IMG/VR virus record: IMGVR_UViG_3300009370_001679
Location: 1 to 64,000 of that record
Length of the DNA: 64,000 nt
Direction: 5' to 3' (one strand)
Origin: a virus
The translations under genes and the position numbers were made by a program. Positions 30,501 to 38,042 of this stretch are shown in pieces. The notes beneath the pieces were generated by a model. It was not told where the DNA came from, did no database searches, and saw nothing but the letters and a program-made list of their open reading frames with translations. The first letter of the stretch is position 1. The number at the start of each line of letters is the position of its first letter.

Positions 30501-30671
30501 CTGGATGCAAACACCAGCCTGATGTTAACTAGCATTACATCGACATCAGACATAAATGTGTATATGTCAGGGGGATATATATCTACAGGCACAGCAAGTC
30601 TTGCAATTCCATCCGGTATATCGTTACCTAGTGGAAATCCAGAGTTGTTCATAAGAGGTTATAGCGAGTAA
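21567..30671 (+). CDS. Giant tail-tip or fibre protein with beta-propeller-like and short-strand repeats
   Basis: This 3034-residue protein is coupled to the tape measure by a TAATG overlap. The N-terminal 900 residues are Tyr/Asp/Gly-rich with scattered cysteines (about residues 190-300). A Met/Gly/Asp linker of low complexity lies near residues 870-900. Residues about 1910-2165 and 2710-3030 are arrays of short strands built on SGNMPLYM-like units (NMPLNLGRL, APLHMRGPL, VPLYMSAD), a pattern of phage fibres. Between them (about 2270-2610) are FG-GAP-like repeats: FGAKIQLAGDFAFVGAP with GAVYIF, then YLSVGEP. These suggest an integrin-type beta-propeller. Position after the tape measure fits a distal tail or central fibre protein. 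Receptor binding is inferred. Confidence 0.6.
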   Translation: MANIKSTKSLHIQNDQTDAAGVYQRNRGMDLFLEAPGGIQQFTNFDAKVASYNNNDAEVRAGLFDSPYRYLELERQYDGTATMPFEYDNGQYYPSDIKILDDIAVVSYKEHSQRVYLINETMKTGHVIVKVTYDKVGEDEVFNDVDLNSGLVFANVGTAARNLTEFAGASNIVGSNSGVESGYSISPTGDVAVDLGIGCTTTTSDEDCTVFGGDTWTWSGGTWVQQTFTGCGACLDPSSATSCGCDSMPPVAPGTYDGEGGTGTCAAKTEVVCDPFVEDDDGTDVKKRVNEGVQDCAGPTMPADALENKEGGIFFSQVKNKKGEIIDVLQGLVVDFSEKSTPSDATLLSLRSRHDSNLIWVDECAEDTVTYYYKVPCQVVDSFYWQIGQKTQCGRVDIFERRSGTITAVDGNKITVTGPTGDSELIIDGFDTNLLNDYDRIKIVSGVNETPKDHVHPINGIKYVKRTANGDTEYYIYDDENLTQETDTSSLKSTDGLLWAFHPDDSDFGVWRYKTTLFSPNGLNGDGVTGRGRTPYVNQGGVGQIAGYTGGYYSGGNDTDIRNALDLMAWGYRFGQAIDIIKQPGTDYYWLAISELGNIANSDSGMDYFGRVQGSQNSLALSKSVLITDKDGNPVLDENGLRQTEMRGISLDEAIEFGLDPKLPGLASMFINHITGKYDEQIDWNHTEHYSYGGVEQDQSNRASGKITSILSPYGYQVLKPKHLGYGRVWLYKINMNSADSAISSIGTAEEINAATRNGHISEPPLCMGDYIAGLTDVDFPTNVEGLDGYGYSIFSKLGYLYWFRAWISNLKSGTVGGFSGHAKAHHRGSFDKWNYNSGYPKKWAPSWSSDEEDTDEYGNPGGFDSGMDIDLPGGGTMGGMMGDMGGGGDGDGGDGGDGETKTIGRGGVTNLFFIESQRFVNELVMYKGEFGSVFGTANVNFFPDDILQFFRTNETPYAPYATSADILTNGFKFADGFGFNICMKVDDVTNGSKPIIAISNTAFPYLPPVSRSTDGALDSLQKYLDRLKRKGYEDANTQDFIDRHTKTNEFIIDFLSDGSGEAIDLGSLSRNGSIFIHNCNQQVNTQELDHTLRVSRRDFHLPEDPRKGWWSGKDTLYNKYFYEYNYWYGNPPSMMFRDGSLLVGTDEGRIKVFKEGSLSTHRCKRTKPDSYYTLHSKFITIGDVDYLLPKPGYAGTFAGDPKQPVESSGYRYFTDEDKKHMRKGAFSNRGMVGDSGTFEGGVDYLDTWVWNASSKSPQIYNIEGGREWRVTNRQPISQFIPMIVEDDKPADFVSVYRNYSHYYINPTSDILTTPIMPVLGDNTSGQSATSPYAISNQTDPRVQDKDQRNILLGQPFGYTFRCDNRLLIVHGASYTNEFDTVGNDIAHRLYLYEVNKNGFFDFFQKITPATSNLANGTIPKDGVQNVRRRVDYGSTTKDTPEESTPEYVNVFPEGAMTFEEKNEESRTIAYLMTNMYDALSGMLVLMTPYGKAVFDDSGAAKSYEFVGDQRSVQISPYFSFTEEFNAKNPYNLNNMYSYREGLGIDYPANIYDINDEHGGLCAFYNIETNSSQYNSIRILKSVKFTVDVAENVTIKGADDTDVTQVLPILTFYKDDPRKTITQTGVTDVIGGGTKLPYGPNSANNPNSPHNPLYADGLQDSAALIKYPTYARTSVAGDQGWRGTVIIDGPEISVFAANGSLIKGSSDNKTILYNDGNGYTDGSYSQTFDDVNKASFDSRAQVESTLVVGLMSHNTQTSDFDGTYRTKWVAGDEDTGTWGQELNYIPYSKPFDISSNVHSFINKAKISSVEFTYKDYDLGDLRRFRCATFRESQHGPLTKPFADGFRQPGTEGFLRMGKSKTPAFFDTEGIVLSGTNSESIQIIESVSYDYWGPNYIQYVSDPISHASDIQKPEFLSLSIFSAPQSSESFNMSTSGHIASSGLIPTYIGGVASHSESMPLKIGSTPVVNYLGLSLPVPFGFKCDGMSLFTPTAFGTSIASGMSAQFPGGTGVDKGMALSIGMPHNSGGMKLAMGQAALGSGNMNVAMSGVYGSYNSIPCIEGNLYLNATYVNNGNMPLNLGRLSDSGNMPLYMRTPDPASGVVNLAINTEPFNSNNASYPSGLHLRQKGFAEKTANTNLYIGEQASEASAPLFLMQPHRIPFIDPQSPATYEGDDTSQIPTLYVSGAAVPTANSLDDNFHHQKQMVQENSQFDYSSNAETIISYNSSNSLSRNTLSPSNTADYGVKRISKVGSSLENYNGLGTNSFYNNEMSRQAIDSNGTYLAVGTNSSVLSDDPSLQIFDVLNESSVRLAYTYTEFEEDLLDLGISDAGQIMFYYKDVKVSPENKIAVSIRAQFDQHVSDMIFILEEQAFDRISTTKTDFDECAIKPQKRLSVSVESFERWKITSVFTSSSWKETTSADKILNRVMGESISWKGEDLYYGKQSTRFANVYARYESDDYATENKAFGFGDTSDATNYNKNINNIPTGTKTGFGAKIQLAGDFAFVGAPLLDPYIANNNLSAVNAASPDGAVYIFKYDSGWSYVDAIYSGGLISSAIAGVDSCAYDAKLFGYDLDYDSTSGYLSVGEPMSNTVYQFNISSTGTPSLLNSYSSTDSKFGTFVNSVSAGLITNTKSKIQDVVYSQDFEFSTEEIESEIQQYVPGVNVINSVSHEIVSVQRATLTGKEKLLVARDFEVNYGAGRVKKIQKISLLNLHDINGTLYISGPGPVSDSLNLSMPIPSGGATGDLGITFGSIGTGVAMPLHLSNYIGSGEAPLHMRGPLEIPVPLYMSADYTDTTSETSLVTEGPVYASGTSDLSIEGKTARALSSSMFVLGGTEAGGGMAQMGVSMRIAQVDLYPTSGQQDVLIAGIGDGIGSATATPSLYLGAGDYGPASGTSLLRMEGPPSATVSASKGLAIITDPASGVFETVATLMIPNTQTTDVNGRILKASESLYLSSTAPNSGNMNLVVWREGIGGGKELDANTSLMLTSITSTSDINVYMSGGYISTGTASLAIPSGISLPSGNPELFIRGYSE
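24226..24262 (+). repeat. GGTGAT-type simple repeat
   Basis: A run of GGT and GAT codons encodes a Gly/Asp linker in the giant tail protein. It is a low-complexity, slippage-prone tract between two folded regions. Confidence 0.7.
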
Positions 30672-30682
30672 GGAGTTAATTT

Positions 30683-32158
30683 ATGGCGGTTACATTTAAT
30701 CCAGTTGGGGGAGACTCAATCACAATCGGCGGTACAGCCGCTACGGGGCCTTTTCCTAAATATTCAGTTTCTACCGAAAGGGTAGAGGCGTCGGACGGCA
30801 CCCTTATAGATATGATATACAGCATATCTGTAACTGGTCAGGTTATAGCTAGTGGAGACATGACAACTGCTGGTGCCAGACAGGATAGTTTACATGCTGC
30901 AATGATAGCTAAATTAGCAGCTATGGAAAACGAGGTTCCCGTTGGAACTCTGGAGATTGTTGCTTATGGTGGGCTTTCTAATGTTTTGCAGTTTAATGAC
31001 GCAACACTCACAGGTATAAGCTTTGGCGAGCAAGATGATGAAACCGCCGGAACCCAAGTTGGGGATTATACTTTTGAGTTCACCGCCCACAAAAGAAGTT
31101 CTACTAAAACTGGTAGTTCGTACAGCCTAGTTAGCGCGGAAGAGAGTTGGGATATATCTGAGAACGCTGAGCGATATTATGTAAGTAATGATTTCACCAA
31201 CCTCCCCAGCAAGACTTATACTATAACCCATACAGTAAGCGCAACCGGATATAACAAAATCACAGACACTACCTTCAATGATTCTGGATGGGCTCAAGCT
31301 AAAGATTGGGTTCTCAGTAGGTTGGTTACTACTCCCGCAACAACCATTGAAACAAATGTCGCCGGTAAAGAAAGGTTCACTGATTTTCAGGGGATCTACA
31401 TGGGCGAAAGCTCTGGCGACTTTATTGATCTAAGCACCGATAGCGCATACAACCATAGTCGAGTAGCGCAGTCAGACCTTCCCGGCGGCTCATATTCTGT
31501 CACAGAGACATGGTATATATCTAAACTCGCGGTCACGCATGATTTTGATATGTCGCTAGATACGGGAGAAGACGGAATAACCAATGTTACAGTTAATGGT
31601 AGCATACAGGGGCTTAACACATCTTCTTTTGCTACAAGATCTGAAGATAAAATTACACAGGCGGAGGGCGTTCTTGATAATTGTTTAACTCAGGCTTATG
31701 GGTTAGCAAATACCTTTTATCAAGCAACTATTACGTCTGCTACACCTCTTAGTACCTCAGAAATGTCTAAAAGTGTATCTAAAAATAGAACAACTGGTGT
31801 TATAACCTATAGTTTAAGCTATAATGATAATGAGTTAGAGTCAGATGATACAATAACTGAAAGTCTTCAAATTTCAGACGATAACGAAGATCGGTCAAAC
31901 AATGTTGTTGCCATAATACAAATTATAGGTAAAACTGATGGCCCTATTTTTCAGAACATGGGAACAACCACTGAAAGGAAAAGGAGTGCAAGCTTGGAAT
32001 GGACAATGAAAAGAGCTAATAGGAGCAGTAAGCCCTCTGCGGATGCTCTCGCTGCTGTTAATGCGTATAAACCTACAGGAGCGTATCAGCTGAGTAAGTC
32101 AGAAAGTTGGACACCCTCAACTGGCGGATATTCTTTATCAATAGAATGGACATATTAG
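30683..32158 (+). CDS. Tail-tip structural protein
   Basis: This 491-residue protein has an AAGGAG ribosome site. It is Ser/Thr-rich and beta-structured throughout, and two parts resemble each other: YSISVTGQVIASGDMTTAG near residue 50 and FDMSLDTGEDGITNVTVNGS near residue 290. This suggests two related sandwich or tube-like domains. Basic, Ser-rich segments connect them. Rings with duplicated tube-like domains (distal tail proteins) follow the tape measure in siphophages, so a tail-tip ring is a reasonable guess. No enzyme motif, cysteine cluster or membrane segment is seen. Confidence 0.45.
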   Translation: MAVTFNPVGGDSITIGGTAATGPFPKYSVSTERVEASDGTLIDMIYSISVTGQVIASGDMTTAGARQDSLHAAMIAKLAAMENEVPVGTLEIVAYGGLSNVLQFNDATLTGISFGEQDDETAGTQVGDYTFEFTAHKRSSTKTGSSYSLVSAEESWDISENAERYYVSNDFTNLPSKTYTITHTVSATGYNKITDTTFNDSGWAQAKDWVLSRLVTTPATTIETNVAGKERFTDFQGIYMGESSGDFIDLSTDSAYNHSRVAQSDLPGGSYSVTETWYISKLAVTHDFDMSLDTGEDGITNVTVNGSIQGLNTSSFATRSEDKITQAEGVLDNCLTQAYGLANTFYQATITSATPLSTSEMSKSVSKNRTTGVITYSLSYNDNELESDDTITESLQISDDNEDRSNNVVAIIQIIGKTDGPIFQNMGTTTERKRSASLEWTMKRANRSSKPSADALAAVNAYKPTGAYQLSKSESWTPSTGGYSLSIEWTY

Positions 32159-32159
32159 C

Positions 32160-35100
32160 ATGGTACAATTAACAGAGCCTTTAAAAATGTTCGGCGTATA
32201 TGTCGAATCTTTTACGTCGTCGGTTGGATATGGTGCGGAATCCAGCACTATGCAGATGACCCTCGTAGAAGATCCAGACGATAACATTACAATAAAGCAC
32301 TCTCTTGATGGTGGAGCTACATTTGTAGATGGGTTTCCAGAGGTTGGCACAGTGTGCCAGTTTGCTTTTGAGGGGTTTGAGTTTGTAGGCATATTCCAGA
32401 GGTATAACTATTCTGAGTCTACTGGTGGTAGAAAGTATGACGTAACTTTTGAGTCTCCATCTAAAATTCTTGATGGCGTACAGGTTATATTGAGTGGGTT
32501 TGAGGGTACTGGATTTTGGGATAAACCATTTTACCCTTCTACTGACTGGAATTTCACTAGCCAACTTAACAATGTTTATAACCCCTTTGGTATTAAAGAA
32601 AACTACACTTGGGGAGGAACGTTTGGCTATTCTGATTATAACTCAGCTGGCTTTCCTGTTGTAGACGACCCAAACCAAACAGGGTTGGCGGCTAAGGGTC
32701 TCCTCACCATGATAGAGGAGATATCTCAGTCTAAGTATACTTACGACAATCCAAACGGAGCCGCGATACATACTTCAGTTAACTCTAGCGGTGAAGAACT
32801 GATAGGTGGGCCTATATGTTATGGCGACAGTAAATTTGTCATAGACTTTGGAAATCTAAAAACTATTGTGCCGGATTTCTTTAGGCTAAAAGGGCCCACC
32901 AAAAGTATAAATGCTATACTTCAAGAGTGCTGTGAATTGATTGTTCATGATTATGTTACGATCATAGACCCTGTATATACCCAACAGCAAACAGGATACA
33001 GTACTGGTACCACCACTGGTTTTGCTCCCGGTGTTCCGCAGGGTCAATACAAAAAGGTTATTAGAAATGGTGTGGTTCCAATTCAATATGATGTAGATGG
33101 GAACGTTACAGGGCCGGTAATATCTTTTAAGTATTTAGATAAGTCTGAGCAGCCCAGACCGGGCGTTGTCGCAGACCTTGTTGCGGCGGCAAAACAAAAC
33201 GATACTCTTATTTCTGCTAATAATGGTCAGGAATATGCTGATGTCGTTACACAAAAAATGATTATTGGAGATCAAGCTACTCGCGTATGGGAAGCGGGTA
33301 TGGAATATCTTATTCCCGCATATGGAAAAGATCTTAACGGTAACTGGCTATTAGGAACGGGGTTTGGCGATCAAGATTTCGCTCCAGTGGCGCTCGCTAA
33401 TGGTGCAGTGTATCAGGCTCGTATTCAGGAGTTTAGGTCTGCAATGTCGGGGTTTGAGCAGTGGCAATTATATCATGAGCTAGGGGGATTTTATGGGTAT
33501 AGCAATGTGGGCAACCCTCTTTACGGTTCAATAGCTATGGGTACTTCGGCAGCTATTACCGGCTTTCTCCAAAACAGGATGCCGGGCCCAGCTTTGATGG
33601 CTGGCTTTAATGGAGATTGGCATAGAAGGGTGGCAATGGAGGGGAGGGGGGGCATTGAAGGTTCGGGTCGCAGTATGCAAAAAGAGATATTTGACGCGGT
33701 TTTAAATACGGCTACAAACTATTGGGGCAAGACTTACTTTGTATTGCTTCCCGTAGAGCCGGGCGGCTATGATAACAATATTAGATATAAGAATGCATTT
33801 GAAACAGAAGCAGCTTGGGAAATAACTGATGCTGGTTGGGACCCTGATTTTCGTGTTAAAGACATAAGTATGTATAATGATGAGGGCGCACTAAAAGCTT
33901 GCGCCGGATATTATCCCTCTATTTCATCAGGCAGAGCAAGTGCAGCCAAGATGAAAGATTTTGGGAATATAGAAAAAACTGTACCTTATACACTTCCCGG
34001 ATCTACCACGCTAGTAGGGTCAGAGATAAAGGTTGATAAGCAGATCTACTGGATGAATAATCCATACCATCAGAATAATAATAATCCATATGATGATGTA
34101 AGTGCTATGGTACATATAGAGTGTCCACAAGTATGGGAATTTGACCCTAATGCAAGCGAAAAGGCCGCTTTAGATTCCACGATGAACCTCGGGGCATTCT
34201 CGGCTGCATTCCAAGGCGCTCCCGGGTTTATCGGAAAAGTCGATGTACAGGGTAAGCAATTCACTCAGGAGGTGGAAGATGATGATGGCAATAAGTTTAC
34301 GATACCATACAACACATCTAGTTATTCAACATTTGAAAACGAGATGATGGCAATGAGATATGCGCCAAGGGCTGTTAGGCCTTTTAAGGTTTCAATTCCT
34401 CAAAAGAGCAATCGCTATAGCTGGGGTCCTTGGTATAGGTTTAGCACTAAAATAGGTAAGGCTGAGGTAGAACAAAACAGTCAGTTAAAACCTGAAACAT
34501 TTGGAAGTAGAGCGCTTTTAGATAAAGCCGGTGCGGCTTTAACTTATGCTGGAACTGCTGATTTATATGCTTCTGAGTCTGGGTCTGTTGATTTAGCCGA
34601 ATTCCCACAATATAATATCGCAGATAGGTTTAATACAAATGGCCCATATATTACAAAGATGGATGTCTCCGTTGGTACGGGTGGGATTACTACAAAATAT
34701 CAGTTCTCTACATGGACTAGGAATTTTGGTAAGATAGCTAAGTATAATATTGACCGAATAGCGAAGATAAACAAAGATAGAATTAAGGCCCAGAAAGAGG
34801 GAACTGTCGCTCAGTTTAGCACTAATCAAAAGAGCTCTGCAAATGCATTACAGCAGCATGCCAATGTCCTTAATCCCATAGATACAAACTTCATGAGTGG
34901 ACTTCAGGTTCCTGCTCTTCCCGCTGGCGGCGCTAACTCCAATTCGCTTGGGTCAACTGTTATGTCTATGTCTACAAAAAATGCGGCGTCTTTACATTGG
35001 TCTTCTGGTCGAGGTGTTAGCTTTCACGGAAAGAATGCGCCCAGTTATAACTTTAGCTTTGGATGTACTCCCGAGCAGCTATTCTCTCCGGTCGGCATAA

Positions 35101-35942
35101 GAAAAGCACCCACCGAGGGAAAAGATCCGCAAGGCAATCCAGACATTCTACCTTACGTTTGGGAGCCGACTAAGGGGGAAAATATAGATGAAGATGCCGA
35201 TACGTCTGGTGGAGCAGATCATTTTTATAACCAGCACGTATCTCCTACTTCCAGAGATTTAGACCCATATGCTTTGAGTAGGGATGATCCAAATATGCCT
35301 GCGAGAATGAAAGAATTCGTTAAGCTTGATTTTGGGGCAGTTCTGATGGATGACTTTGATTGGCTAATTGGTAAGAGTCCCCTTACGGGCGAAACAAACA
35401 ACATGCATCTATCTTTCAATGGTAATACTGTTCCCAGCGATGTTGACGAGGTGAGGACATTTGGTTTGCGTGGCCCACTACTACTGTCTGGATGGGGTTA
35501 TGACGTTATGGGGCATCCTGTTCCCGGAAAGAAAGATGGTAATTTTGAACCAGTTAATCCCGCAGAAAATAGAGCGAGCTGGAAAACCGGCCCTGTTGAT
35601 TTAAAATGGGACGATGAGCGTCAGGTTTGGGCTGGTGGACTTCAGTTTGTAGAGGGGATTCTTGAAACCATAATTAATCCAGCAGAGGACCCCATTGATA
35701 AGCCAGACACTACGGGCACAATGAAAGTATATAGACGTACTAATAAGGGTGCGGAGATGGAATGGAGCGAGGAAGACGAGCATGGAGAGTATGGAATTAT
35801 AACCCTTACAAACCGCGATGCTTCTTTGTCTGTTGATCCTGATGCTGCCGCATATAAGATATATGTAATGGCGGTGAGGATTAACCAAGAGTGGCGTGTG
35901 GTTTATGTAAGTTGCGATAACTTTGAAGCGCCGGAGGAATAA
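32160..35942 (+). CDS. Putative tail hub protein (gp27/Tal-like start)
   Basis: This 1260-residue protein starts one base after the previous stop with little Shine-Dalgarno, implying coupling. The N-terminal 130 residues (TVCQFAFEGFEFVGIFQRYN, then YDVTFESPSKILDGVQVIL) read like the start of phage hub proteins, where related beta domains form the ring at the tail tip. A large central region has Tyr/Gly/Asn-rich loops. Residues about 1180-1255 (MKVYRRTNKGAEMEW through YKIYVMAVRINQEWRVVYVS) resemble an Ig or fibronectin-like domain. There are no peptidase or lysozyme signatures that I can name. Tail hub is the best guess from pattern and order. Confidence 0.5.
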   Translation: MVQLTEPLKMFGVYVESFTSSVGYGAESSTMQMTLVEDPDDNITIKHSLDGGATFVDGFPEVGTVCQFAFEGFEFVGIFQRYNYSESTGGRKYDVTFESPSKILDGVQVILSGFEGTGFWDKPFYPSTDWNFTSQLNNVYNPFGIKENYTWGGTFGYSDYNSAGFPVVDDPNQTGLAAKGLLTMIEEISQSKYTYDNPNGAAIHTSVNSSGEELIGGPICYGDSKFVIDFGNLKTIVPDFFRLKGPTKSINAILQECCELIVHDYVTIIDPVYTQQQTGYSTGTTTGFAPGVPQGQYKKVIRNGVVPIQYDVDGNVTGPVISFKYLDKSEQPRPGVVADLVAAAKQNDTLISANNGQEYADVVTQKMIIGDQATRVWEAGMEYLIPAYGKDLNGNWLLGTGFGDQDFAPVALANGAVYQARIQEFRSAMSGFEQWQLYHELGGFYGYSNVGNPLYGSIAMGTSAAITGFLQNRMPGPALMAGFNGDWHRRVAMEGRGGIEGSGRSMQKEIFDAVLNTATNYWGKTYFVLLPVEPGGYDNNIRYKNAFETEAAWEITDAGWDPDFRVKDISMYNDEGALKACAGYYPSISSGRASAAKMKDFGNIEKTVPYTLPGSTTLVGSEIKVDKQIYWMNNPYHQNNNNPYDDVSAMVHIECPQVWEFDPNASEKAALDSTMNLGAFSAAFQGAPGFIGKVDVQGKQFTQEVEDDDGNKFTIPYNTSSYSTFENEMMAMRYAPRAVRPFKVSIPQKSNRYSWGPWYRFSTKIGKAEVEQNSQLKPETFGSRALLDKAGAALTYAGTADLYASESGSVDLAEFPQYNIADRFNTNGPYITKMDVSVGTGGITTKYQFSTWTRNFGKIAKYNIDRIAKINKDRIKAQKEGTVAQFSTNQKSSANALQQHANVLNPIDTNFMSGLQVPALPAGGANSNSLGSTVMSMSTKNAASLHWSSGRGVSFHGKNAPSYNFSFGCTPEQLFSPVGIRKAPTEGKDPQGNPDILPYVWEPTKGENIDEDADTSGGADHFYNQHVSPTSRDLDPYALSRDDPNMPARMKEFVKLDFGAVLMDDFDWLIGKSPLTGETNNMHLSFNGNTVPSDVDEVRTFGLRGPLLLSGWGYDVMGHPVPGKKDGNFEPVNPAENRASWKTGPVDLKWDDERQVWAGGLQFVEGILETIINPAEDPIDKPDTTGTMKVYRRTNKGAEMEWSEEDEHGEYGIITLTNRDASLSVDPDAAAYKIYVMAVRINQEWRVVYVSCDNFEAPEE

Positions 35943-35945
35943 ATC

Positions 35946-38042
35946 ATGGGAAGACCAGCATGTAGCTCCTGCTGTAAGGTTCAACCGTTTGTACCCACGA
36001 AGAAAAAGGGGTGCCGCAAGGAGGATTTTAAGGTCTATTATAAATATGGGGCGGGCGGATGGAAGACATCTAATGAATATGCCGCCTATTTAGCGAGAGG
36101 AGGTAAGAATTCTGGCTTTAAGAGCTTGCAAGAAATAAAGTATGTCTCTAGTAAATCTGATTATGGTGAGTATGCGTCGGAGCTAAACTGCTGGAACTTT
36201 CCTAAGGCTTTCTTTGAGGAAGGCAAGACTATAGATGAGATTGATGAAGAGTTTCAAGCTGGAAACCCAAATTACGGTGTTCATATTCCGAAATTTTGGG
36301 TTATTACACTTGGTGATGATGATGAAAAAAAGATAGTGGTGACTAAACAGCTTTCTGGTAAAAAGAACTATGCATATTTTAGCGTAAGCGGCCTAGACAA
36401 GCAATATTTTCCTAGTGGACATAATTGGTATAGCTGGGAAGACTGGCCTAAATACTTTCCTAGAGATTATTGGACTCAACCGGAGCCTAGCGATTTCTCA
36501 TATGAAGCCACGACTTACGTGGCGGTTTGGACTACTGATATACACTATAGGGGCAAACAAATATTCTACGGTTCTAAATGCATACCTTATAAAAAAGAAT
36601 ATCGGCTCTACAACTTCGGTAGCCCTACCACCGCAGAGGTCTACACTCAGAATATACTAAGGTTTCTTGGCTCGCCCATCTACGAGCTTGATCCCTATGC
36701 TAATTTTAACTATTGCCTTACATTTCCGTTTTTTGCGTTCGATAGCAGTACCAACAGTACTGTACGATTAAACGGCAATACGCATTATTTTCATGCTGGC
36801 GAGGATTGTAATGTTGTTGGACCTCCAGATGGAACAATAGAGGATAACGATATAGAGTTTTATCATGCAGATAAAGAACTATTCACCAAAATAAGTGTAG
36901 AGTCTAAAGACTTCATAGTGTTTAACCCATACTCTGAAGGGGAGGAGCTCGGGAGAGAGGTAACAGATGACGAGCTTGCGGAATACAAAGGAGACACGCT
37001 AAAAGAGCAGGAAGAACTTGTTGACACCCCATTCTTTCAATATGTCGATAATAAAATACGTCTTGAGTCAGACCTACCTCAATATATAATAGCAGAGGAT
37101 GAGCCTCTGGAGGGGATGGTGGAATTCCCAGAGGGTTGGCCCAGAATTGATGGAGAGCCCGGTAAATCAGTTGAAACATTTAAAGAGTATATGGAGAAGG
37201 GTAGAGAGGAAGTTATTTTTGTGTCGTTTAGGACGAAGAGAGGTGCTGATGCATCTGGGATAGATATTGAAGAAGGTATGGAGGTCTATCATCCTGTGGG
37301 GTCTGACGACAAATATACTATTACCGACATAATAGAGTGGGGGCCAGACACTAAGCCCACCAAGGTCAAGCTTAGCAACGGCAGCGTAGTTAATGTGTCA
37401 GAGATTGAGTTGCTACAAGACGCGCTTTATTACGCCATGAATGAGCGTACATATTATTTACAGTTGATATATCTGAAATCTTTAGGCGGAGATTTTTATA
37501 ATCCATTCAAATATAGGGTTACGCAGATTGACTTTACCAACCCAGATATTGACATAGACTGTGTAGAAGATGAAGTTGCAGGGCAGCCAAAAATGGGCGG
37601 AGACGAAAACCCGACCTATATAACGATAACGCAGGACTATTCGTGGGGCAAGGTAGACAAAGATAAAAAGGAAAAAGGCTCATATTTGAGGCTATCTGAA
37701 GGAAACCCTATAACTCTAGATCTTGACGATCCGGTTCCAATGAGCCTAAAGGATGATATTGTCCTTACCAGTTCGGCCGAGTTTAGGTATAACCCAAAGA
37801 GCAGTGACAACAATATTTTTGCTAGTTTTGATAAGCTATATCCAGCAGAAGACTCTTGGACTATAAATTTTCCTGAAACAACTGGTGAGACGCAAGATTT
37901 TTTATTCAATATAGATGACGGCAGCGAGGTAGTATGGTTCACCAACAAACAGCTACCTAAAAGCGGGTATTTCTTTGGCAATTTTGTCAATTTAACATTT
38001 TACTTACAGGAAATAGACGAATGGAAAAACGAGCAGATATAG
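35946..38042 (+). CDS. Tail-tip protein with N-terminal cysteine cluster
   Basis: This 698-residue protein has a GGAGGAA ribosome site. It opens with CSSCC near residues 7-11 and another Cys near 22, in a basic context that could bind metal or form disulfides. The rest is Tyr/Trp/Asp/Glu-rich and acidic, with no recognised domain. A middle region (residues about 430-480, YHPVGSDDKYTITDIIEWGP) reads like a small beta barrel of the KOW/SH3 sort found in adaptor proteins. It overlaps the next gene by 22 bases. Its place next to the hub gene suggests a tail-tip or adhesin component. Confidence 0.45.
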   Translation: MGRPACSSCCKVQPFVPTKKKGCRKEDFKVYYKYGAGGWKTSNEYAAYLARGGKNSGFKSLQEIKYVSSKSDYGEYASELNCWNFPKAFFEEGKTIDEIDEEFQAGNPNYGVHIPKFWVITLGDDDEKKIVVTKQLSGKKNYAYFSVSGLDKQYFPSGHNWYSWEDWPKYFPRDYWTQPEPSDFSYEATTYVAVWTTDIHYRGKQIFYGSKCIPYKKEYRLYNFGSPTTAEVYTQNILRFLGSPIYELDPYANFNYCLTFPFFAFDSSTNSTVRLNGNTHYFHAGEDCNVVGPPDGTIEDNDIEFYHADKELFTKISVESKDFIVFNPYSEGEELGREVTDDELAEYKGDTLKEQEELVDTPFFQYVDNKIRLESDLPQYIIAEDEPLEGMVEFPEGWPRIDGEPGKSVETFKEYMEKGREEVIFVSFRTKRGADASGIDIEEGMEVYHPVGSDDKYTITDIIEWGPDTKPTKVKLSNGSVVNVSEIELLQDALYYAMNERTYYLQLIYLKSLGGDFYNPFKYRVTQIDFTNPDIDIDCVEDEVAGQPKMGGDENPTYITITQDYSWGKVDKDKKEKGSYLRLSEGNPITLDLDDPVPMSLKDDIVLTSSAEFRYNPKSSDNNIFASFDKLYPAEDSWTINFPETTGETQDFLFNIDDGSEVVWFTNKQLPKSGYFFGNFVNLTFYLQEIDEWKNEQI

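Noticed and set aside
30553-30568. AATGTGTATATG near the end of the giant tail gene as a sixth late promoter
   Set aside because: It is inside coding sequence, lacks the TTTT start and lies about 115 bp before the next gene. It is not counted without RNA data.
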